DNA of 42,115 nt. It comes from Streptomyces chilikensis. GTDB lineage: Bacteria > Actinomycetota > Actinomycetes > Streptomycetales > Streptomycetaceae. The stretch covers positions 1,242,427-1,284,541 of the forward strand of contig NZ_LWCC02000005.1 in the NCBI RefSeq assembly GCF_001642695.1. Direction: 5' to 3'. Positions 23,234 through 33,626 of the stretch are shown here, in pieces. Both the position numbers and the translations under genes were made by a program. The stretch's first letter is position 1. Every line of letters begins with the position of its first letter. The notes under the pieces were generated by a model. It did not search any database, was not told the DNA's origin, and was given only the letters and a program-made list of their open reading frames with translations.

Positions 23234-24001
23234 TCAGAGGAACCTGGCCTTGCCCGGGCCCTCCTCCACGAAGGACTTCATCCCCCGCTCCCGGTCCTCG
23301 GTGGCGAACAGCCCGGCGAACCAGTTCCGCTCGATGGCGAGTCCGGTGTCCAGGTCGGTCTCCAGGCCCGCGTCCACCGACTCCTTGGCGGCGCGCAGCG
23401 CGATGGCCGGCCCCTGGGCGAGCTTCGCGGCCCAGGCGTGGGCCTCGGTGTAGACGTCGGCCGCCGGGACGACCCGGTCCACCAGGCCCAGGGCCAGCGC
23501 CTCGTCGGCGCGCACGTGACGGCCGGTGAAGATGAGGTCCTTGGCGCGGGACGGGCCGATCAGGCGGGACAGGCGCTGGGTGCCGCCGGCGCCCGGGATC
23601 AGGCCGAGCAGGATCTCCGGCTGACCGAGCTTGGCGTTGTCGCCGGCGATGCGGTAGTCCGCGCACAGCGCCAGCTCGCAGCCGCCGCCCAGCGCGTAGC
23701 CGGTGATCGCGGCGACCACCGGCTTGGGGATGCGGGCGACCGCGGTGAACGAGTCCTGGAGGTCCCGGGCCCGGGCGACCATGGCCGCGTGGTCCATGGC
23801 CCGCATCTCCTTGATGTCCGCGCCGGCGGCGAACACCCTCTCCCCGCCGTACACGACCACGGCGCGGACGTCGTCGCGCCGGGTGATCTCCTCGGCGAGT
23901 TCCTTGATGCGGTCCTGGGTCGCGATGTCCAGGGCGTTCATGGGCGGGCGGTCCAGGCGCAGGGTGCCGACGCCTTCGGCGACTTCGAGATGAACGGTCA
24001 T
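23234..24001 (-). CDS. enoyl-CoA hydratase/isomerase family protein
   Basis: A 255-residue crotonase-fold enzyme. Oxyanion hole segments are FAAGADIKEM (58-66) and YALGGGCELALCADYRIA. Both catalytic glutamates of enoyl-CoA hydratases are present, E109 and E129 (in GQPEILLGLIPGAGGTQRL), so hydration of trans-2-enoyl-CoA in beta-oxidation is likely. Substrate length is unknown. The ATG at 24001 has no ribosome binding site, so the message may be leaderless. A strong terminator of the upstream gene lies just before it, so it has its own promoter. Confidence 0.92.
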   Translation of the reverse strand: MTVHLEVAEGVGTLRLDRPPMNALDIATQDRIKELAEEITRRDDVRAVVVYGGERVFAAGADIKEMRAMDHAAMVARARDLQDSFTAVARIPKPVVAAITGYALGGGCELALCADYRIAGDNAKLGQPEILLGLIPGAGGTQRLSRLIGPSRAKDLIFTGRHVRADEALALGLVDRVVPAADVYTEAHAWAAKLAQGPAIALRAAKESVDAGLETDLDTGLAIERNWFAGLFATEDRERGMKSFVEEGPGKARFL

Positions 24002-24027
24002 GCGCAGCAGGTTACGGGCCGGACGCG

Positions 24028-24067
24028 ACGGCCGGCCCGGTGCGCTGCGTCACACCGGGCCGGCCGT
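24028..24067 (-). terminator. terminator of the L,D-transpeptidase gene
   Basis: A perfect 15-bp stem (acggccggcccggtg at 24028-24042, caccgggccggccgt at 24053-24067) with a 10-nt loop starts 28 bp after the stop codon at 24096. Confidence 0.8.
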
Positions 24068-24095
24068 GAGGGTTCCGAGGGAGGAGCGGGAACTC

Positions 24096-25343
24096 CTACT
24101 TCTTCCATTCCTCCCAGGACATGTTCCAGCCGTTGAGGCCGTTGCCCGGCGCGACGACCGCGTCGGCGCTGTTCTTGACCTCGACCACGTCGCCGATCAG
24201 CGAGTTGTCGAAGAACCAGGCGCCGGGGGCCTTCTTGTCCCAGCCGCCGCGGGTGTCGCGCAGGCCGACGCAGCCGTGGCTGGCGTTGTAGTTGCCGAAG
24301 GCGTCGCCGCCCCAGTAGTTGCCGTGGATGAAGGTGCCGGAGTCGGTCAGGCGCATGGCGTGCGGGACGTCCGCGATGTCGTACTCGCCCTCGTAGCCGA
24401 CGGTATCGCCGTTCATGCGGGTCACCTCGTACCGCTCGCTGATGACCATCTTGCCGTTCCAGGTCGCGGAGCCGGGGGCGCCGGTGGTGACCGGGATGGT
24501 CTTGACGACCTCGCCGTCGCGCTCGACCTTCATGGTCAGCTTCTTGGCGTCCACGGTGGACACCTGGCGGCGGCCGATCTCGAAGGTGACGGTCTTGGCC
24601 TGGCTGCCGTAGACGCCCGGGCGGCCCTCGACGCCGTCCAGGTTCAGCTTGACGGTGACCTTGGTGCCGGCCTTCCAGTACTCCTCGGGGCGGAAGTCCA
24701 GGCGGTCGTTGCCGAACCAGTGGCCCTCGACCTCGACCGGCGGATCGGTCTTGATCTCGATGGCCTTCTCCACCGCGTCGGGCTCCGTGATGCCGCGGGT
24801 GAAGCGGAGCGAGAACGGCATGCCCACACCGACCTTGGCGCCGTCCTCCGGGCTGTAGTGGCCGATGAAGGTGTTGGCCGGAGTCAGCGTGGTGAAGCTG
24901 GTGTCCTTGACCGCGACCCGGCCGTCGGCGTCCTCGGCCTCGGCGTGCACGGTGTACTCGGCGCCGGAGGCGAGGTGGGTGGACGGGATCCAGGCGGCTC
25001 CGTCGGCGGAGATGTCCCCGTCGATCTTCGTGCCCTCGTCGTCCTTGACCTCGACCTTGGTCAGCTTGCCCTTCTCCGCGAAGACCTCGAGCGCACCGCT
25101 GGTCTTCACCGACTCGGCGCCGTCCTCGGGGCTGATCCTCAGCACCGCCTCGGACTGCTTGGCGGCCGGGGCCGCCGTCGCGGCGCCCCCGCCGGTGCCC
25201 TCCCCCTTGGACTCCGTCGCACCGCCTCCGCCGCAGGCGGTGACGGCGACCATCAGCAGGCTCGCCATCAGGGCCGCGGCTCCTGTGCGCCTCGCTCCGC
25301 GGTGCCGTCCGGACGTCGTTCCCGCTATAGGCCACACGTTCAC
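24096..25343 (-). CDS. lipoprotein L,D-transpeptidase with Ig-like domains
   Basis: A 415-residue cell-wall cross-linking enzyme. The signal peptide ends in lipobox VTAC (C37), and two bacterial Ig-like domains (about residues 75-270) precede a YkuD catalytic domain. The active site is FIHGNYWGG and NASHGCVGLRD with nucleophile C358. Such enzymes form 3-3 peptide cross-links and resist most beta-lactams; the layout matches mycobacterial LdtMt2-type proteins. I chose GTG 25343 because GGGGGAG lies just upstream. It is divergent from glgX. Confidence 0.93.
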   Translation of the reverse strand: MNVWPIAGTTSGRHRGARRTGAAALMASLLMVAVTACGGGGATESKGEGTGGGAATAAPAAKQSEAVLRISPEDGAESVKTSGALEVFAEKGKLTKVEVKDDEGTKIDGDISADGAAWIPSTHLASGAEYTVHAEAEDADGRVAVKDTSFTTLTPANTFIGHYSPEDGAKVGVGMPFSLRFTRGITEPDAVEKAIEIKTDPPVEVEGHWFGNDRLDFRPEEYWKAGTKVTVKLNLDGVEGRPGVYGSQAKTVTFEIGRRQVSTVDAKKLTMKVERDGEVVKTIPVTTGAPGSATWNGKMVISERYEVTRMNGDTVGYEGEYDIADVPHAMRLTDSGTFIHGNYWGGDAFGNYNASHGCVGLRDTRGGWDKKAPGAWFFDNSLIGDVVEVKNSADAVVAPGNGLNGWNMSWEEWKK

Positions 25344-25659
25344 GTGTGCTCCCCCTCTTCCCCTCATCGGGCCTGGTCAGACCCCCTCCCGGCGCGTCAC
25401 GCGCGCCATGACGAATCGTAGAGGCAGGATCGGCTCTCTCCCCCGGCCGAAAGGTCACCGTTTCGTCCCAAGTTCCACCTCAAACCTGTCAGCCGGCGAT
25501 ATTTTCCGAAGCGTTGTCGTCGACGCGTCATCCAGGGACGTGAGCGGGACGCCCGGTGTGGGCAGAAACCTGGGGGTAGGACGACGTTCCGGGCCGGCGG
25601 TGCACACGCCGCGCCCCTGGTCCGTCGTCGCCCCACACGAGCCGCGGGGAGGCCGACCG
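25344..25659. promoter_or_regulatory. divergent promoter region between the transpeptidase gene and glgX
   Basis: No gene is visible. A small 6-bp inverted repeat (ggcgcg at 25391-25396, cgcgcc at 25402-25407) lies near the transpeptidase start. On the minus strand TACGAT (about 25418) could be a -10 box. On the plus strand an AT-richer patch, GATATTTTCC (25498-25507), could hold a glgX -10. No clear -35 partners are seen. Confidence 0.4.
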
Positions 25660-27915
<2,256 letters not shown>

Positions 27916-28067
27916 CCTGGGACGGGAGAGCACGGCCGGGGGGGACGCCAGGAGTGGCGTACCGGGGGTCACAGGGGCGCGGCCGGTGCTCCCCGCCCGC
28001 TCCCGGTGCGCCCGGCCGGGGCTCCGGGACGCCCCGAAATTCGCTGGGGAATGTCAGCATCGAAGCC

Positions 28068-28073
28068 TAGGCT
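28068..28073 (+). promoter_or_regulatory. -10 box of a leaderless promoter for the ABC exporter operon
   Basis: TAGGCT lies 8 nt before the ATG at 28082, so transcription would begin at or next to the start codon. No ribosome binding site precedes that ATG. No good -35 is visible. Confidence 0.5.
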
Positions 28074-28081
28074 CGCTGCTG

Positions 28082-29917
28082 ATGCCCAGTGACCTGATCC
28101 CCAGAGACGGCGCCGTCGAGCGCTCCCCGGCCGTCCGCACCCTGCTCCGCCTGTGGCCCTACCTCCGGCCGGTCCGGGCGCGGTGGTTCGCCGCCGCCGT
28201 CGTCGCGATCGTCGCCTCGCTGACCAGCCTGGTCATACCGGTGGTCCTGAAGTGGATGGTGGACGGCCCGATCGCCGACGGCGACACCGCCGGGGTCTGG
28301 CTGGGGGCGCTGTGGGTGCTGCTGCTGGGCCTCGCCGAGGCGGTGCTGTTCGGTCTGCGGCGGTGGCTGGTGGCCCGCCCGCTGTCCGGTGTGGAGGCGC
28401 GGATGCGCGAGGCGCTCTACCAGCGGCTCCAGCGGCTGCCGATCGCCTTCCACGACCGCTGGGCGTCCGGCCAGCTCCTCTCCCGGGCCACCACCGACCT
28501 GATGACGGTCCGCATGTTCCTCGCCTTCCCGCTGACCTTCCTGCTGGTCAACGGGGTGACCATCCTGGCCGGTGTGGTCGTGATGCTGGCCATGGACCTG
28601 ACGCTGGGCCTGCTGGTCCTGATCCCGGTGGTCCCGGTGATCCTCGTCTGCACGGTCTTCGAGAAGCGTTTCTCCGAGGCCTCCCGCGCCGCCCAGGACC
28701 AGGTGGGCGACGTGACCACCCTGGTCGAGGAGAGCGTGCTGGGCATCCGCGTGATCAAGGGCTTCGGCCGTCACCGCAGCCAGGCCCGCGCCTTCCGGGA
28801 ACTGACGCACCGCCTGCGCGGCACCGAACTGCGCAAGGCGCGGCTGCTGGGCGCGATCATGACCGTCATCGTCACCCTGCCCGAGCTGGCGATCGGCGCC
28901 TGCCTGGTCCTGGGAAGCGTGCGGGTCGCCGACGGCACGCTCTCCGCGGGCACCCTGGTGGCCTTCCTCTCCACCGCCCTGGCCCTGCACTGGCCGATCG
29001 TCTCCATCGGGTTCCTGCTCGCGATGAGCCAGGAGGCGGCCACCGCCACCGCCCGCTACTTCGAGGTCATGGACACCGAGCCGGAATCCGGCCCGCCCGC
29101 CGCCCCCGCGCCCGCCGCCGGGCGCCCGGGGGCGGGCGCCGCGGTGAAGGAGGGCGGGCTGCGCCTGGAGGGCGTCCGGTTCCGCTACCCCGACGCCCCC
29201 GCCGACGCCCCGCCGGTGCTGGACGGCGTGGACCTGCACGTCCGGCCCGGGGAGTCGCTGGCCCTGGTGGGCGTCACCGGCTCCGGCAAGACCACCCTCA
29301 CCGCCCTGGTGCCCCGGCTCCACGAGATCACCGAGGGCCGGATCACCCTGGACGGCGTCGACATCACCGCCATGCCCCGGGAGGAACTGCGCTCCCGGGT
29401 GGCCGTCGCCTTCGAGGACCCCATCCTGTTCTCCGCCACCGTCGGCGAGAACGTGCTGATGGGCGCCGCCGGCCGGGACGGCGCCGAGGACGCCGGCGCC
29501 CTGGAGCGCGCCCTCGGGGTCGCCCAGGCCGGGTTCGTGCACGCCCTTCCCCAGGGGGTCGACACCCAGGTCGGCGAGCAGGGCCTGAGCCTCTCCGGCG
29601 GCCAGCGGCAACGCCTCGCGCTGGCCCGCGCGGTGGTGGGCCGCCCCGACTTCCTCGTGCTCGACGACCCGCTGTCCGCGCTCGACGTGCACACCGAGGC
29701 CGCCGTGGAGGCCGCCCTGCGCGAGGTGCTGGCGGACACCACCGCCCTGATCGTCGCCCACCGCCCGTCCACCGTGCTGCTCGCCGACCGGGTGGCGCTG
29801 CTGTCGGGCGGCCGGATCGCCGCCGTCGGCAGCCATCACGAACTGCTGCGGACCAACGCCGAGTACGCCTGGCTGATGTCCGGCGCCGCCCTGGAACCCG
29901 AGGAGGCCCGCCGATGA
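28082..29917 (+). CDS. ABC half-exporter 1 (degenerate Walker B, intact signature)
   Basis: A 611-residue fusion of a six-helix ABC exporter domain (about 20-340) and an ATPase domain. Walker A is GVTGSGKTT (397-405) and the signature LSGGQRQR (504) is intact. The catalytic glutamate after Walker B is replaced by aspartate (FLVLDDP, D529), and the Q-loop glutamine is replaced by glutamate (AFEDP, E445). H560 is kept. This is the pattern of the degenerate-site subunit in heterodimeric exporters such as TM287/288. It overlaps gene 2 by ATGA and should pair with it. The substrate is unknown; a lipid, peptide or drug is possible. Confidence 0.9.
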   Translation: MPSDLIPRDGAVERSPAVRTLLRLWPYLRPVRARWFAAAVVAIVASLTSLVIPVVLKWMVDGPIADGDTAGVWLGALWVLLLGLAEAVLFGLRRWLVARPLSGVEARMREALYQRLQRLPIAFHDRWASGQLLSRATTDLMTVRMFLAFPLTFLLVNGVTILAGVVVMLAMDLTLGLLVLIPVVPVILVCTVFEKRFSEASRAAQDQVGDVTTLVEESVLGIRVIKGFGRHRSQARAFRELTHRLRGTELRKARLLGAIMTVIVTLPELAIGACLVLGSVRVADGTLSAGTLVAFLSTALALHWPIVSIGFLLAMSQEAATATARYFEVMDTEPESGPPAAPAPAAGRPGAGAAVKEGGLRLEGVRFRYPDAPADAPPVLDGVDLHVRPGESLALVGVTGSGKTTLTALVPRLHEITEGRITLDGVDITAMPREELRSRVAVAFEDPILFSATVGENVLMGAAGRDGAEDAGALERALGVAQAGFVHALPQGVDTQVGEQGLSLSGGQRQRLALARAVVGRPDFLVLDDPLSALDVHTEAAVEAALREVLADTTALIVAHRPSTVLLADRVALLSGGRIAAVGSHHELLRTNAEYAWLMSGAALEPEEARR

Positions 29918-31791
29918 CGGCTCCCGCCGCACAGACGCGCAAGCGCAGGCAGCACGACGGGACGCGCGACGCGCACGCCCCCGTCGAGGCCGGGGACGCG
30001 CGCGACGCCTTCGACCGGGACGTCCTGCCCACCCCGCCCGGCGCGACCGCCGCCCTCCTGAGGTCGCTGCTCTCGCCGCTGCGCGGCCGGGTGGTGCTGG
30101 CCGCCGTCCTGCTGCTGCTGCAGCAGGCGGCGACGCAGGCCGGGCCGCTGCTCGTGGCGTACGCCATCGACGGCGCCGTGCCCGCGCTCCGGGCGGACGA
30201 CCACGGGCCGCTGCTGCTGGTCGCGGGGGCCTACCTGCTCGCCGCGGCCTCCGGGGGCGTCCTGGAGTACGCCTTCATCACCTGTTCCGCGCGGGTCAAC
30301 CAGGACGCGCTGCTGGACCTGCGGGGCCGGATCTTCCGGCACGCGCAGGCGCTCAGCGTCGACTTCCACGAGCGGTACACCTCCGGCCGGCTGATCTCCC
30401 GCGCCACCACCGACGTCGAGTCGCTGCGCGAACTCCTCAGCGAGGGGCTGCAGGAACTGATCTCGGTGGTCGTCTCCTTCGCCTACATCTCGGCGCTGCT
30501 GCTCTGGCTGGACCTGGGCCTCGGGGCGGTGGCCGTGGCCTCCTTCCTCCCGCTGGCCCTGCTCGTCCGCGGCTACCAGGACCGGGCGGGCCGCGTCTAC
30601 CGGGAGCGGTCCACCGCGATCGCGGCGGTGATCGTGAAGTTCACCGAGACCATGAACGGCATCCGCCCGGTCCGCGCCTTCCGCAGGGAGGCGGCCAACG
30701 ACGCCGGGTTCGCCCCGCTGAACGGGCGCCACGAGCGGGCCAACGGCGACGCCCTGCTGGAGATGGCCCGCTACGTGGTGGGGTCGCGGCTGGTCGCCAA
30801 CGTCACCGTGGCCGGCATCGTGCTGTGGGGCGCCTACCGGGTCGCGGACTCCTCGCTGGCGCTGGGCGTGCTGGCCGCCTCGGTGCTGTACCTGCGCCGC
30901 CTGTACGACCCCATCGACCGGCTGGGCATGTTCCTCAACTCCTACCAGTCGGCGGCGGCCTCGCTGGAGAAGATCGCCGGGCTGCTGGCGCAGGTGCCCG
31001 CCGTCCCCGAGCCGGTCGCCCCGCGCGAGCTGCCCGCGACGCGGGACGGACGTCCCGGCCGCGAGGTCGTCTTCGACTCCGTCCGGTTCGCCTACCGCAC
31101 CGGCGGCGAGGTGCTGCCCCGCTTCGACCTGACGATCCCGGCCGGGCAGACCGTCGCCGTGGTCGGCTCCACCGGCGCCGGGAAGTCCACGCTGGCCAAA
31201 CTGCTGGCCCGGTTCTACGACCCCTCCGACGGGCGGGTCCTGCTGGACGGCGTCGACCTGCGCGACCTGGCCAACGCGGACCTGCGGCGCGGGGTGGTCA
31301 TGGTGACCCAGGAGGCCTTCCTGTTCTCCGGCACGGTCGCCGAGAACATCGCCGTCGGCCGCCCGGAGGCCACCCGGGAAGAGGTGGAGGAGGCCGCCAG
31401 GGCGATCGGCGCGCACGACTTCATCGCCGCGCTGCCCGACGGCTACGACACCGACGTCCGCAAGCGCGGCGGCCGGATCTCCGCCGGTCAGCGCCAACTC
31501 GTGGCTTTCGCACGCGCGTTGCTGGCCGATCCGGCGGTGCTGATCCTTGACGAGGCGACCAGCTCGCTGGACGTGCCCGGCGAACAGGCGGTGCAGCGGG
31601 CCATGTCGACGGTGCTCAGGGGCCGCACGGCGGTGGTCGTCGCGCACCGGCTCTCCACGGTGGAGATCGCCGACCGGGTCCTGGTCATGGAGAAGGGCCG
31701 GATCGTCGAGGACGGCGCGCCCGCCGAACTCATCGGCGACGGCGGACGGTTCGCCGACCTGCACCGCGCCTGGCGGGACAGCCTGGCATGA
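29914..31791 (+). CDS. ABC half-exporter 2 (intact ATPase motifs, degenerate signature)
   Basis: A 625-residue half-exporter with an extended, charged N-terminus (first ~45 residues). Walker A GSTGAGKST (418-426), Q-loop VTQEAF, Walker B VLILDEATSSLD (E547) and H-loop VAHRLS are all canonical. The signature is ISAGQRQL (522-526) instead of LSGGQ. With half-exporter 1 this makes one intact ATP site (its own Walker motifs plus LSGGQ of partner 1) and one damaged on both sides. ATG 29914 is in an ATGA overlap with gene 1, with GAGGAGG upstream, and the gene ends in an ATGA overlap with gene 3. Confidence 0.9.
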   Translation: MTAPAAQTRKRRQHDGTRDAHAPVEAGDARDAFDRDVLPTPPGATAALLRSLLSPLRGRVVLAAVLLLLQQAATQAGPLLVAYAIDGAVPALRADDHGPLLLVAGAYLLAAASGGVLEYAFITCSARVNQDALLDLRGRIFRHAQALSVDFHERYTSGRLISRATTDVESLRELLSEGLQELISVVVSFAYISALLLWLDLGLGAVAVASFLPLALLVRGYQDRAGRVYRERSTAIAAVIVKFTETMNGIRPVRAFRREAANDAGFAPLNGRHERANGDALLEMARYVVGSRLVANVTVAGIVLWGAYRVADSSLALGVLAASVLYLRRLYDPIDRLGMFLNSYQSAAASLEKIAGLLAQVPAVPEPVAPRELPATRDGRPGREVVFDSVRFAYRTGGEVLPRFDLTIPAGQTVAVVGSTGAGKSTLAKLLARFYDPSDGRVLLDGVDLRDLANADLRRGVVMVTQEAFLFSGTVAENIAVGRPEATREEVEEAARAIGAHDFIAALPDGYDTDVRKRGGRISAGQRQLVAFARALLADPAVLILDEATSSLDVPGEQAVQRAMSTVLRGRTAVVVAHRLSTVEIADRVLVMEKGRIVEDGAPAELIGDGGRFADLHRAWRDSLA

Positions 31792-33626
31792 GGCCGGCTC
31801 TCACCGGCCGGCCCGTCGACGCCTACGAGGACCCCGGCGTCCCCGACCGCCGGGGCGCGGGCCGGTACCTGTGGTGGCTGCTGGCACGCCAGAAGGGGCG
31901 GGCGGTCCTCGGCTCGCTGTACGCGAGCCTGTGGATGGGCACCTTCGCCCTCACCCCCTGGGCCCTCTCCCACGCGATCGACGACGGGCTCGCCCCGCGC
32001 GACGCGGACGCGCTGCTGGGCTGGACGTCGATGCTGCTCGTCTCCGGGCTGCTCGGTGCGCTGCTCGGCCTCGGCCGGCACCGCACCATGAGCCAGCTCC
32101 GGATGGACGCCAACCTGCGCACCGTGAAGGTCGTCTCGGAGCACGCGGCCCGGCTGGGGGCGGGCCTGTCGCGGCGCACGGCGGCGGGCGAGGTGGTCAC
32201 CATCGGCGTCGGCGACGTGCAGACCATCTCCGAGTCGCTGACGCTGGTCGGTCCGGGCGTCGGGGCGGTCGTCGCCTCGGTCCTGGTGACGGTGCTGCTG
32301 CTGGACGTCTCCCCGCTGCTGGCCCTGGTGCTGCTGACCGGGATGCCGGTGATCGCCCTGCTGACCCGGCCGCTGATGAAGCGGCTCCAGGCCCGGGAGA
32401 GCGACTACCGGGACGGGCAGAAACTGCTCACCGCGCGGATCGGCGACCTGGCGGGCGGCCTGCGGGTGCTGAGCGGCCTCGGCGGCAAGGACCTGGTCGC
32501 GCGGGCGTTCCGCCGGGACTCGGCGCTGGTGCGCGAACAGGGGTACCGGGTGGGCGCGGTGGCCGGCTGGATCCAGTCGCTCGGCACCGGTCTGCCCGTC
32601 CTCTTCCTGGCCCTGATCACCTGGCTGGCGGCCAGGATGGCGGCGACCGGGCGGATCACGGTGGGCGAACTGGTCTCCGTGTACGGCTACGTGGCGGCGC
32701 TGGTGTCGCCGATGGCGTACCTGGTGGAGGCCTGGTACCTGCTGAGCCGCGCGCTGGTGGCCGCCGGGCGGGTGGTGACCCTGCTGCGGCTGGAGCCGGA
32801 GGCGGGCCCCGCCCCCGGTGAGGCCGCGGCGGGACCGGACGGCCCGGCGGAGCTGCGCGACCCGGCCTCCGGGGTGGTAGTCGCGCCGGGGCGGCTGACC
32901 GCCCTGGTGTCCGGCCGCAGCGGGGAGGCGGAGGAGGTGCTGGACCGGCTCGCCCGTTTCGCCCCGGCCGACGTCACCTGGGGCGGGGTGCGCCTGGACG
33001 CGGTGGAGCGGACGGAGGTGCGGGAGCGGATCCTGCTCGCCGACCACGAGTCCGCACTGTTCGCCGGAACCCTGCGCGAGGTGCTGCGCGGCGCGGGGGA
33101 CCCGCCGGAGGCGGAGCTGCGGCGCGCGGTGCGGGCGGCGGCCGCCGAGGACGTGGTGCGGGGCCTGCCCGGGGGGCTGGACGCGGCGCTCGACGCCGGC
33201 GGCCGGAACCTCTCCGGCGGCCAGCGGCAGCGCGTCCGGCTGGCCCGGGCACTGGCCGCGGACCCGGAGGTGCTGCTGCTCGCCGAGCCCACCTCGGCGC
33301 TGGACGCGCACACCGAGGACCTGGTCGCCCGGCGGCTCCGGGAGCACCGCGCGGGCCGCACCACGGTGGTGACCAGCACCTCGCCGCTGGTGCTGGAGCG
33401 GGCCGACGCCGTGTGCTTCCTGGCGGGCGGCGAGGTCGCGGCGTCCGGGACGCACCGGGAGCTGCTGCGCTCCGTGCCGGCGTACCGGGCCCTGGTGGCG
33501 CGGAACGCGGACGCGGACGCCGAAGCAGACGCGGACGCGGACGCGGACGACGGTCCCGGCACGGACGACGGTCCCGACGCGGCGGGCGGTGCGGCGGGCA
33601 GTTCCCCGGAAGGAGCGGCGGTATGA
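31788..33626 (+). CDS. ABC half-exporter 3 (Walker A lost, intact signature)
   Basis: A 612-residue half-exporter with a normal six-helix domain but an ATPase domain that should not hydrolyse ATP by itself. Where GxxGxGK(S/T) is expected it has VSGRSGEAEE (374-383), so the lysine is A381. The Q-loop position is H420, Walker B reads LLLAEPTSALD (Asp to A499, E500 kept) and the H-loop histidine is T531. The signature LSGGQRQR (475-479) is perfect. The C-terminus carries an acidic Asp-Ala repeat tail. The ATGA overlaps on both sides tie it to its partners. Confidence 0.9.
   Translation: MRPALTGRPVDAYEDPGVPDRRGAGRYLWWLLARQKGRAVLGSLYASLWMGTFALTPWALSHAIDDGLAPRDADALLGWTSMLLVSGLLGALLGLGRHRTMSQLRMDANLRTVKVVSEHAARLGAGLSRRTAAGEVVTIGVGDVQTISESLTLVGPGVGAVVASVLVTVLLLDVSPLLALVLLTGMPVIALLTRPLMKRLQARESDYRDGQKLLTARIGDLAGGLRVLSGLGGKDLVARAFRRDSALVREQGYRVGAVAGWIQSLGTGLPVLFLALITWLAARMAATGRITVGELVSVYGYVAALVSPMAYLVEAWYLLSRALVAAGRVVTLLRLEPEAGPAPGEAAAGPDGPAELRDPASGVVVAPGRLTALVSGRSGEAEEVLDRLARFAPADVTWGGVRLDAVERTEVRERILLADHESALFAGTLREVLRGAGDPPEAELRRAVRAAAAEDVVRGLPGGLDAALDAGGRNLSGGQRQRVRLARALAADPEVLLLAEPTSALDAHTEDLVARRLREHRAGRTTVVTSTSPLVLERADAVCFLAGGEVAASGTHRELLRSVPAYRALVARNADADAEADADADADDGPGTDDGPDAAGGAAGSSPEGAAV
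33508..33560 (+). repeat. GCGGAC micro-repeat coding a Asp-Ala tail
   Basis: Repeated gcggac hexamers encode the stretch ADADAEADADADADDGPG near the end of half-exporter 3. Slippage would change the length in steps of two residues without shifting the frame. Confidence 0.8.

Noticed and set aside
33500-33570. Possible CRISPR-like or direct-repeat array in the gcggac stretch
   Set aside because: It is a hexamer micro-repeat inside a coding sequence with no spacers.
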